Shown here: positions 1 through 4,579 of the stretch, one piece after another
Layout: the number at the start of each line of letters is the position of its first letter
Numbering within the stretch: position 1 is the first letter of the stretch
NCBI GenBank assembly: GCA_035763085.1
Contig: DASUBV010000072.1
Location: forward strand, 1-8,576
Direction of reading: 5' to 3'
Origin: DASUBV01 sp035763085
GTDB lineage: Bacteria; Actinomycetota; Actinomycetes; Streptosporangiales; Streptosporangiaceae
DNA length: 8,576 nt
Notes under the pieces: generated by a model
Databases searched by the model: none
Seen by the model: only the letters and a program-made list of their open reading frames with translations
What the model was told of the DNA's origin: nothing
Position numbers and translations under genes: made by a program

Positions 1-285
1 GACGTGGCCGGTCACGTGGTCCATCCCGGCGGCGGTGGTGATAGCGGTGATCACATCGGCGATGGCTGCGGTGGTCATCCTCGTGCCTCTGCTCGAGGGG
101 AACAGGGCAGACGACCCGGCACCGGGCTTGGACGGGCGCTCTTCCAGCCAGGCGGCCAGCGCCTCGCCGAGCATGGGGTGCACGGCCACGGTCCGGGACT
201 TCTCGCCCTTGCCGACAAGGTGAATCTCGCCCCTACGGGCACTCAGCCGAACGTCGGCGACATCTAGGCCGCGGATCTCGGCGGG
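1..285 (-). pseudogene. Tyrosine recombinase (phage integrase family), C-terminal catalytic fragment, truncated at its 5' side
   Basis: Read leftwards, the frame whose last complete codon is bases 3-1 gives EIRGLDVADVRLSARRGEI, then HLVGKGEKSRTVAVHP, then EALAAWLEERP, and ends in AAGMDHVTGHV at the window edge. This is the central catalytic domain of an XerC/D-like tyrosine recombinase: the GLDVADV strand, the GKGxKxRTVPLHP-type beta hairpin with its lysine, and the helix before the HxLRH box, which must lie outside the window. The family normally has about 150 more N-terminal residues (the core-binding domain) and a catalytic Arg in a GLRxSE motif. Here the equivalent stretch reads GEQPAEI, so that Arg is absent. 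The frame stays open to an ATG at 403-405, but sequence right of about 290 belongs to a formate dehydrogenase gene on the other strand. I therefore read this as a fragment cut at a recombination junction. It probably cannot recombine DNA. Confidence 0.8.
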
Positions 286-727
286 CTGTTCTCCGGCTGG
301 GACGAGCAGTCCGGCCGCTATGACCTGGCGAGCTGGCAGCTGACCGGCGACCGGGATGAGGCGCTGGAACACCCGCGCTGCCTCCTGCAGGTGCTCAGGA
401 GGCATTTCGCCCGGTACACCCGGAACTGGTGGAGCAGGTGTGTGGAGTGCCGCGGGAGTCGTTCGCCGCGATCGCCGACGCGGTGACCCGCAACTCCGGC
501 CGGGACCGCACGACCGCGTTCGTGTACTCGGTCGGCTGGACCAGCACACCGACGGGGTGCAGAACATCCGCACCGCCGCGATCCTGCAGATGCTGCTGGG
601 CAACATGGGCCGCCCCGGCGGGGGGATCATGGCCCTGCGCGGCCATGCCTCCATCCAGGCTCAACCGACGTGCCGACGCTGTTCGACCTGCTGCCGGGGT
701 ATCTGCCGATGCCGCACGCCGGGCACG
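268..727 (+). pseudogene. fdnG: Formate dehydrogenase alpha (molybdopterin) subunit, internal fragment with three frameshifts
   Basis: Four joined frames rebuild a formate dehydrogenase-N/O type alpha subunit. Bases 268-419 give LGGLFSGWDEQSGRYDLASW and EHPRCLLQVLRRHFARYT. Bases 420-541 give PELVEQVCGVPRESFAAIAD up to FVYSVGWT. Bases 542-658 give QHTDGVQNIRTAAILQMLLG and NMGRPGGGIMALRGHASIQ. Bases 658 to about 725 give GSTDVPTLFDLLPGYLPMPHA. The whole protein oxidises formate at a bis-MGD Mo/W centre and passes electrons through Fe-S clusters to a membrane partner. This piece covers only part of the molybdopterin-binding region. The N-terminal 4Fe-4S domain and the Sec/Cys active-site region are missing on the left, and the C-terminal half on the right. 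Each frame change fits loss of one base in a short C or G run near 417-421, 540-542 and 657-660. The product cannot be functional. Family identity is firm; the exact ends are inferred. Confidence 0.9.
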
Positions 728-772
728 GTGCTGGCCTGCGTGCTCGGATCGTTCATCCGGGGGCGGCGGTGA
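722..772 (+). pseudogene. Possible C-terminal tail of formate dehydrogenase beta (Fe-S) subunit
   Basis: Between the alpha remnant and the NrfD start, one frame reads GTVLACVLGSFIRGRR and stops at TGA 770-772. A short hydrophobic run followed by basic residues would suit the membrane-anchoring tail found at the end of many formate dehydrogenase beta subunits, which lie between alpha and NrfD in such operons. The stop overlaps the NrfD GTG start (GTGA, 769-772), as expected for translationally coupled operon genes. The piece is too short for a firm identification. It could be chance coding in deletion debris. Confidence 0.3.
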
Positions 773-1280
773 ACCCGCCCCGCCAGCCGTCGGTACCGGC
801 AGCCGGGTTCGAGTCCTACTACGGCCGGCCGGTTATCAAGGAACCCGCCTGGAAGACCCCTGACGTGCCGCTCTACCTGTTCCTCGGCGGGCTGGCCGGG
901 GCGTCGTCGGTGCTCGCCGCCGCGGCGGACCTGACCGGCCGTCCCAGGCTGGCGCGGGCCGGCGCCGGAATGGAGATCGCCGCATCCGAAATCATGATGC
1001 GGCGCCTCGGCCTCCCCGCAGAGCCCACTCTCGGGGCAAGGCCCGGAAACTGATGTTCGCGGCCAGAGCGCTGACCGCGGCCGGAGCAGCAGGCGCCGTT
1101 CTCGGCCGTCGGTCACGGATCACGTCCGCCGTGGCTGGCGCCTGCCTGGTCGCGGGTTCCGTCGCGCTACGGTTCGCGGTGTTCGACGCCGGCGTTCAGT
1201 CAGTCCGCGATCCTAGGTACACGGTCATCCCCCAGCGTGAGCGGGTCGCCAGGCGCGCTGCCGAGGTCGCGGGCGAATAG
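769..1280 (+). pseudogene. nrfD: NrfD/polysulfide-reductase-type membrane subunit, internally deleted and frameshifted
   Basis: From GTG 769 the frame gives a hydrophilic N-terminus with FESYYGRPVIKEPAWKTPDV, then the first membrane segment LYLFLGGLAGASSVLAAAAD. This is the standard opening of the actinobacterial NrfD subunit of formate dehydrogenase, which anchors the complex and passes electrons to quinone. After RPRLARAGAG the sequence jumps to a stretch (MEIAASEIMMRRLGLPAEPT) that belongs near the C-terminus of such proteins. A frame change near 1030-1037 then leads into KLMFAARALTAAGAAGAVLG, a last membrane segment (residues such as SAVAGACLVAGSVALRF) and the tail RDPRYTVIPQRER, ending at TAG 1278-1280. 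Only about 170 codons remain of a family usually 300 or more, so most transmembrane helices are lost. The join may have used a repeated Arg-Leu-Ala-x-Ala-Gly stretch, which is an inference. Confidence 0.82.
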
Positions 1281-1289
1281 CTGGCGATC

Positions 1290-1375
1290 CCGCGGGAACC
1301 GCGGGTCCGTTCTGGCTGATCTTCTTTGATCTTCCGGAACGGATCGCAGTGACTGCCGCAGCGACCGCGGGAACC
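1290..1375 (+). repeat. Pair of 11-bp direct repeats CCGCGGGAACC
   Basis: CCGCGGGAACC occurs at 1290-1300 and again at 1365-1375, flanking the hairpin at 1304-1345. The repeats are exact and 75 bases apart. In such GC-rich DNA this could be chance. It could also mark a small duplication. Confidence 0.4.
1304..1345 (+). terminator. Long stem-loop downstream of the nrfD remnant
   Basis: GGTCCGTTCTGG (1304-1315) pairs with CCGGAACGGATC (1334-1345). This makes a 12-bp stem containing two G-U pairs, with seven perfect pairs in the core (TCCGTTC/GAACGGA). The 18-base loop contains tandem TGATCTTC units. It starts 24 bases after the nrfD stop and was probably the operon's terminator, though no T tract follows. 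GC-rich hairpins without a T tract are common terminators in actinobacteria. Confidence 0.5.
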
Positions 1376-1543
1376 CGCAGGGCGCCAGACAGCGCTCACG
1401 GGACGCTGCCGAACTTGTTGATCCTCAGGTGCGCATCATGGCTTGTTCTGTCCCCGGAGCCCACCGGAGACACAACGACCTGCATATTTCCTGAAGCCGT
1501 AGCCAGCACCGGACGAGCGCCCTGCCGAGCCGACACCTTATGC

Positions 1544-1569
1544 CGGCTCACTATAACCTACCGGAGCCG
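1544..1569 (+). promoter_or_regulatory. Inverted repeat upstream of the SPFH gene promoter
   Basis: CGGCTC (1544-1549) and GAGCCG (1564-1569) form a perfect 6-bp inverted repeat around the AT-richer spacer ACTATAACCTACCG. The right arm ends 20 bases before the TATAAT box, which places it in the -35 area. It may be an operator or the weak terminator of whatever lies upstream. Confidence 0.3.
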
Positions 1570-1589
1570 TATTAACAATGCTACTTGTG

Positions 1590-1595
1590 TATAAT
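1590..1595 (+). promoter_or_regulatory. Candidate -10 box (TATAAT) for the SPFH gene
   Basis: An exact TATAAT lies in a local AT-rich patch (about 1550-1600) of otherwise very GC-rich DNA, 99 bases before the SPFH start codon. No good TTGACA stands 16-18 bases upstream. TTAACA at 1572-1577 is too close, with a 12-base spacer. If used, the promoter depends on an activator or on a sigma factor with another -35 preference. Confidence 0.4.
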
Positions 1596-1609
1596 AGAGG
1601 TAAGCCGGG

Positions 1610-1622
1610 GCGTTCTGAACGC
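1610..1622 (+). promoter_or_regulatory. Palindrome GCGTTC-T-GAACGC, candidate operator
   Basis: GCGTTC (1610-1615) and GAACGC (1617-1622) are perfect inverted repeats about one base. They lie 15 bases after the candidate -10 box, at the expected start of the transcript. This is where a repressor would bind, or where the mRNA could fold. It is not the LexA box of actinobacteria, whose half-sites are in the opposite order (GAAC then GTTC). I do not recognise the binding protein. Confidence 0.4.
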
Positions 1623-1694
1623 GGGTAATCCAGCCCGCGCCGCCCCTGCACGGTGAGACCGGCGCACCGAGCGCCGGGGACGGGACGGCCGGAC

Positions 1695-2552
1695 ATGTTC
1701 GGCTTCAAGATCATCACTCAGTGGGAGCAGGGCGTCGTCCTCCGCTTCGGCAAGGCGCTTCCCGGTATCCGCAATCCGGGACTGACCTGGGTCAACCCGT
1801 TCACCGACCGGCTGCGCAAGGTCAACATGCAGATCCTCGTGGTGGCGGTGCCCGCCCAGGAGGCCATCACCCTCGACAACGTCACCGTGCGGGTGGACGC
1901 GGTCGTCTACTACCGGGTGGTCGACCCGTTCAAGGCGATCATCAACGTGCAGAACTACCACCACGCGGTGTCGCAGGTCGCCCAGACCTCGCTGCGGTCG
2001 GTCATCGGCCAGAACGACCTGGACCAGCTGCTGTCCGGACGGGAAAAGATCAACGCCCACCTCAAGGACGTCATCGACGCCCCCACCGAGGAGCCGTGGG
2101 GGATCCTCGTGGAGCGGGTCGAGCTGAAGGACATCTCCCTGCCCGAGTCGATGAAACGCTCGATGTCACGGCAGGCCGAAGCCGAGCGCGAGCGCCGCGC
2201 CCGGGTCATCGCCGCCGACGGCGAGTACCAGGCCTCCACCCGGCTCGCCGAGGCCGCCACGGTGATGGCCGCCGACCCGGCCGCCCTGCAGCTGCGGCTG
2301 CTGCAGACCGTCGTCGAGGTCGCCGCCGAGAAGAACAGCACCCTGGTCATGCCGTTCCCGGTCGAACTGCTGCGCTTCTTCGACAGCGCCCCGCCGGCGC
2401 CGGGCCGGGCCCCGGCGCCGGCCGCCGATGCCAAGACAGCCGACGGCACGCCCCAGACAGCCGGCGTACCCGCCCTCACCGGGACCAGCCCGGTAGACAT
2501 GACCCTGGCCGGGCAGCTGAACGGCACCGGGACGGCACCGGCCGCTCGCTGA
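1695..2552 (+). CDS. SPFH/band-7 (slipin-like) domain protein
   Basis: The 285-residue product begins MFGFKIITQWEQGVVLRFGK and carries the whole prohibitin-homology domain in about its first 165 residues, including DNVTVRVDAVVYYRVVDP and SQVAQTSLRSVIGQNDLDQL. A charged helical segment follows (MKRSMSRQAEAERERRARVI, then ADPAALQLRLLQTVVEVAAE), then the conserved STLVMPFPVELLRF. From about residue 232 there is a Pro/Ala/Thr-rich, probably disordered tail. SPFH proteins oligomerise at membranes and organise membrane microdomains or guard partner proteases. Unlike canonical slipins, this one has no N-terminal hydrophobic anchor, as in several actinobacterial members. The ATG at 1695 is preferred over an in-frame GTG at 1653, because the extra 14 residues are unlike the family and a purine-rich GGGACGG lies before the ATG. 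No NfeD-type partner gene is next to it. The reading frame is intact and looks functional. Confidence 0.92.
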   Translation: MFGFKIITQWEQGVVLRFGKALPGIRNPGLTWVNPFTDRLRKVNMQILVVAVPAQEAITLDNVTVRVDAVVYYRVVDPFKAIINVQNYHHAVSQVAQTSLRSVIGQNDLDQLLSGREKINAHLKDVIDAPTEEPWGILVERVELKDISLPESMKRSMSRQAEAERERRARVIAADGEYQASTRLAEAATVMAADPAALQLRLLQTVVEVAAEKNSTLVMPFPVELLRFFDSAPPAPGRAPAPAADAKTADGTPQTAGVPALTGTSPVDMTLAGQLNGTGTAPAAR

Positions 2553-2608
2553 GACGCTCGCGCGTTTCCGGCTCTTTGCCGGGCAGATGGCGGTGTCCCC
2601 CGGTGACC

Positions 2609-2642
2609 GGGCGCCCCGTCCACCACTGCCCGGGGGGCGCCC
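2609..2642 (+). terminator. GC-rich hairpin terminator of the SPFH gene
   Basis: GGGCGCCCC (2609-2617) pairs perfectly with GGGGCGCCC (2634-2642), with one more C-G pair at the base and a 16-base loop. It lies 57 bases after the SPFH stop codon. There is no T tract, which is usual for actinobacteria. Confidence 0.65.
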
Positions 2643-2659
2643 GTTACTGCTGTTGATCG

Positions 2660-2679
2660 TCTAGACGAGTGATTCCAGG
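2660..2679 (+). repeat. Left terminal inverted repeat of the insertion sequence
   Basis: TCTAGACGAGTGATTCCAGG here is the exact reverse complement of 3651-3670. It lies 15 bases outside the transposase stop codon. Confidence 0.9.
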
Positions 2680-2693
2680 TCGTGTGGTGACGG

Positions 2694-3608
2694 TTAGTGG
2701 TCGTACGCGATAAGAGACCGCATGACGGGCTGGCCGGTTTTGTCGTTGTGCCAGATCGCGGCGGTCAGGGCGAGGATCCGCGCCAGGATGCGGGCGAGGA
2801 TGCCCTCGCCTGTGCGGCCGTCGTGTCGTTCAAGGTCAAGCCGGCCCTTGAGGGTCTGGCTGACGGACTCGATGACCCGGCGCAGCGGCTTGAACAGGTT
2901 CTGGCCGGCGCGCGGAGCCCCGCCTTTGCGGACAGGCCGCAGCAAGGCCAGGCGACGCTCGGTGAGTTCTGCTTCAAAGTCCCTGCCGAAGTAGTTCTTG
3001 CCGCCGATCAGGGTCTGCTCCGGGTGCTCTTCCATGACGTCACGCCCGGCCTCCGGCATGCCCGGCAGCGTCTGGCGCTCGTCAGCCTTCGCGCCCGCGA
3101 TCGCGAACAGGGTCGGCAGGCCGTGCAGGGTGCACACCAGGTGCAGCCGCAGCCCCCAGAAGAACCGGGAATGCGATGCGCAGTAGCCGTACCCGGCCCA
3201 GCCGGCGACGTCGCTGCGCCTGACGGTCTCCCGGGACCGGCCGCACTCCACCGGCGTGGAGTCCGCCACCCACACGTCATCGCTCCACAGCGTCGTGTCC
3301 ATCGCGAGCACCCGGATCACCCGGATGAACAGCCAGAACGCCTTCCGGATCCGCTTGTTGTACCCGGACTGCCCGATCCGCCGCGGGAACATGCCCGCCA
3401 GGTTCTTCGTCACGTAGCGCAGCCAGCGGCGCTCGGAGGTGAACCCGAACAGGGCGGACATCACCGCCATCGTCAGCAGCTCAGCGTCACTCACAGTAGG
3501 CGGGATACTGCCTTCCGGGCGAGCCGACGCGAGATCCGGCCGCTTCTTCGGCATGTCGTCGATCTTCACGTACAGTGCAATCGCGAGGGTCTCGATGTCG
3601 TTTTCCAC
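2694..3608 (-). CDS. IS982-family transposase
   Basis: The gene reads leftwards from GTG 3608-3606 to TAA 2696-2694 and gives 304 residues, about the usual length for the family. The N-terminal part (ALYVKIDDMPKKRPDL, then VSDAELLTMAVMSALFGF) is the expected helical DNA-binding region. The DDE catalytic domain starts at about residue 113 with VWVADSTPVECGRS, carrying the first Asp, followed by SHSRFFWGLRLHLVCTLHGL and then IAGAKADERQTLPGM with the second Asp. The third acidic residue probably lies in the region around GGKNYFGRDFEAEL or RRVIESVSQTLKGRLDLE; from the family pattern I favour the Glu of RRVIESV. It cuts and joins the ends of its own element. No frameshift is seen, so it may be active. 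The Shine-Dalgarno is weak: GAGGA lies about 17 bases before the GTG. Confidence 0.92.
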   Translation of the reverse strand: MENDIETLAIALYVKIDDMPKKRPDLASARPEGSIPPTVSDAELLTMAVMSALFGFTSERRWLRYVTKNLAGMFPRRIGQSGYNKRIRKAFWLFIRVIRVLAMDTTLWSDDVWVADSTPVECGRSRETVRRSDVAGWAGYGYCASHSRFFWGLRLHLVCTLHGLPTLFAIAGAKADERQTLPGMPEAGRDVMEEHPEQTLIGGKNYFGRDFEAELTERRLALLRPVRKGGAPRAGQNLFKPLRRVIESVSQTLKGRLDLERHDGRTGEGILARILARILALTAAIWHNDKTGQPVMRSLIAYDH

Positions 3609-3650
3609 AACTCGACCATGGAGATCCTCGCTTCTTCATGCAAGGCATCC

Positions 3651-3670
3651 CCTGGAATCACTCGTCTAGA
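3651..3670 (-). repeat. Right terminal inverted repeat of the insertion sequence
   Basis: Bases 3651-3670 are a perfect 20-bp inverted copy of 2660-2679. This end lies 42 bases upstream of the transposase start, so the transposase promoter is probably within or next to it. Confidence 0.9.
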
Positions 3671-3737
3671 AGTAATAGCACCGGGCGGGCCGGTCAAGGT
3701 GTGGTTGATGACCGTTGCCTCGCCCCGGTCGGCGGCG

Positions 3738-3762
3738 TGCCGCATCGGACTGCGGTCTGGCA
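3738..3762 (-). terminator. Hairpin just beyond the left hemerythrin gene
   Basis: CCGCA (3740-3744) pairs with TGCGG (3751-3755) around a 6-base loop. With a three-base bulge the outer TGC and GCA ends extend the stem (TGCCGCA...TGCGG-tct-GGCA). It begins 14 bases after the stop codon of the minus-strand hemerythrin gene and is a plausible factor-independent terminator. The stem is short, so confidence is moderate. Confidence 0.4.
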
Positions 3763-3775
3763 GTGAGGCAGCAAA

Positions 3776-4261
3776 TCATGCCGCGCACTGGCTGCCTGCC
3801 AGGCGGGGTTCCCGGCCGATCATGGCGGGCAGTCCGGCGCCGGAACGCTCCAGCGCTGGCAGCAGGAGGGAATCCTCCTTGGCCACGTGAGTGGCGAACA
3901 GGGCGCTGATCGCCGCGGCCTGCGCCGCGGCGTCCGCCGGCCGCGCCGGCTCAGCCAGCCTGCCAGCCATCGACGCGAGCAGCCGGTGCTCGCTGATCAG
4001 CGCCTGCACCAGCAGGCCGATGCCGGGGTCGCGGCGGGCTGCCCGGTAGAGCGTGCGCTCCTCGGCGCGGGCATGGGGCAGCACTTCGTCGATGAGGAAG
4101 GCGCGCAGCAGGTTGCGCACCGGGCGGACCGAGCTACCGCCGTCCGTCGCAGCGGCCAGCACGCCCGCCCAGTGATCGAGGACCTCTCGCAGCTCAGCGT
4201 GGCGGGCCACCAGCCTCTCCCGGGCCCGTGCGGTCCTGACGGTCTTGTCCGCGGTGGCCAT
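3776..4261 (-). CDS. Hemerythrin-like (HHE cation-binding) domain protein
   Basis: The 161-residue product is a single HHE four-helix bundle. The likely di-iron ligands are His21 (LVARHAEL), His63 and Glu67 (EVLPHARAEERTLY), His92 (LISEHRLLASM) and His125 with Glu129 (LFATHVAKEDSLLLPAL), in the order and spacing of the family. Such cytoplasmic proteins bind O2, NO or iron through a di-iron centre and are linked to redox and oxygen stress. The start at ATG 4261-4259 is supported by GGAGGGAG 11 bases upstream. It is transcribed away from the hemerythrin-DUF2249 gene across a shared 318-base control region. Its 3' end faces the IS982 element. All ligands are present, so it is probably functional. 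The substrate cannot be told from sequence. Confidence 0.9.
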   Translation of the reverse strand: MATADKTVRTARARERLVARHAELREVLDHWAGVLAAATDGGSSVRPVRNLLRAFLIDEVLPHARAEERTLYRAARRDPGIGLLVQALISEHRLLASMAGRLAEPARPADAAAQAAAISALFATHVAKEDSLLLPALERSGAGLPAMIGREPRLAGSQCAA

Positions 4262-4307
4262 CGTCTCACGTGCTCCCTCCCCGGCCAGTCCTGGTCCCGA
4301 GCCTCAC

Positions 4308-4343
4308 TCTTATATACTATCGCGCTCATTAAAATAGTGCGAT
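4308..4343 (-). promoter_or_regulatory. AT-rich promoter region of the left hemerythrin gene
   Basis: In a GC-rich surround, this patch read leftwards gives ATCGCACTATTTTAATGAGC, then GCGATAGTATATAAGAG. TATATA (4311-4316) or TAGTAT (RC of 4314-4319) could be the -10 box, about 50 bases before the start codon. No TTGACA-like -35 is visible. Short inverted elements overlap it: ACTAT (4316-4320) with ATAGT (4334-4338), and ATCGC (4319-4323) with GCGAT (4339-4343). These suggest a regulator site. Confidence 0.45.
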
Positions 4344-4412
4344 GCGGCACGGCAACGCCTGCCGCGGCTGATTGCTCGATCCGGCCAGCGCTGTCGGGCA
4401 AGCCTCTGGCCG

Positions 4413-4426
4413 GAGAAAACTTTCTC
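4413..4426. promoter_or_regulatory. Dyad GAGAAA-AC-TTTCTC between the divergent hemerythrin genes
   Basis: GAGAAA (4413-4418) and TTTCTC (4421-4426) are perfect inverted repeats around AC. It lies midway between the two divergent start codons (4261 and 4580), in an A/T-rich core that stands out from the GC-rich flanks. It is a candidate operator serving both genes. I do not recognise the regulator. Confidence 0.4.
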
Positions 4427-4454
4427 GCCTGAGCATGCTGCCCGCCGCGTCCGT

Positions 4455-4473
4455 GCCGGGCCCCTGGCCCGGC
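4455..4473. terminator. Strong hairpin GCCGGGCC-CCT-GGCCCGGC upstream of the right hemerythrin promoter
   Basis: A perfect 8-bp stem (4455-4462 with 4466-4473) closes a 3-base loop. It lies 45 bases upstream of the TTGACA box. It could insulate the promoter from read-through or act as a structured regulatory element. No gene ending here on either strand needs a terminator, so its role is uncertain. Confidence 0.4.
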
Positions 4474-4517
4474 GACCGCCGCCCTGGCCCCACCCGGCCA
4501 TCACCTGCACGCGCCCG

Positions 4518-4547
4518 TTGACAAGACCTGCGGGCCTTTTTTACTAT
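4518..4547 (+). promoter_or_regulatory. Housekeeping-type promoter of the hemerythrin-DUF2249 gene
   Basis: TTGACA (4518-4523) matches the -35 consensus exactly. After 18 bases comes TACTAT (4542-4547), which matches TATAAT at four of six places including the key first A and last T. The start codon is 32 bases beyond the -10 box, so the untranslated leader is short. The -10 box lies inside the dyad at 4537-4562, so binding there would block transcription. Confidence 0.65.
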
Positions 4548-4562
4548 TACTTTAGTGAAAAA
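4537..4562 (+). promoter_or_regulatory. Dyad overlapping the -10 box and transcript start, candidate repressor site
   Basis: TTTTTTACT (4537-4545) and AGTGAAAAA (4554-4562) are inverted repeats matching at eight of nine places, with 8 bases between. An AT tract of this length is striking in this DNA. Its position over the -10 and start region suits a repressor. Part of it (ACTATTACTTTAGTGA) resembles ACTATTTTAATGA in the promoter of the divergent gene. Confidence 0.45.
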
Positions 4563-4579
4563 TAACCAAGGGGGCGGTT

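Larger units (their letters stand above)
1281..1694. other. Non-coding stretch of 414 bases between the nrfD remnant and the SPFH gene
   Basis: No open frame here resembles a known protein. The stretch holds a long hairpin (1304-1345), an 11-bp direct repeat, a local fall in GC at about 1550-1600 with a TATAAT box, and two inverted repeats just before the SPFH gene. I looked for a tRNA, especially selenocysteine tRNA that would suit a formate dehydrogenase locus, and saw none. Confidence 0.6.
2660..3670. mobile_element. Complete IS982-family insertion sequence, 1,011 bp
   Basis: The element is bounded by perfect 20-bp inverted repeats and holds a single intact transposase gene on the minus strand. 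It lies between the terminator hairpin of the SPFH gene and the 3' end of the left hemerythrin gene, so it does not appear to break a gene. The outermost six bases of each repeat, TCTAGA, are themselves a palindrome. They could instead be a 6-bp target duplication, leaving 14-bp terminal repeats and a 999-bp element. No other direct repeat is visible just outside. The intact transposase and identical ends suggest recent arrival. Confidence 0.88.

Noticed and set aside
286..405. Extension of the integrase frame to the ATG at 403-405 on the minus strand
   Set aside because: The frame is open, but the same bases on the plus strand encode a well-conserved formate dehydrogenase segment. The integrase-frame residues there do not resemble a core-binding domain.
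1349..1594. An 81-codon plus-strand open frame in the gap before the SPFH gene
   Set aside because: Its composition is unlike the neighbouring proteins, it has no ribosome binding site and no recognisable motif, and it runs through inverted repeats and the -10 box of the next gene.
1610..1622. LexA/SOS box
   Set aside because: The actinobacterial LexA box has GAAC followed by GTTC. This palindrome has the halves in the opposite order and only one base between them.
1281..1640. A selenocysteine tRNA or other RNA gene near the formate dehydrogenase remnant
   Set aside because: I could not build a cloverleaf. The visible stems are simple hairpins with no matching TpsiC or D arms.
2697..3890. 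Long plus-strand open frame (397 codons) across the insertion sequence
   Set aside because: It is antisense to the clear IS982 transposase, and its protein is Arg/Pro/His-rich shadow coding with no family signature.
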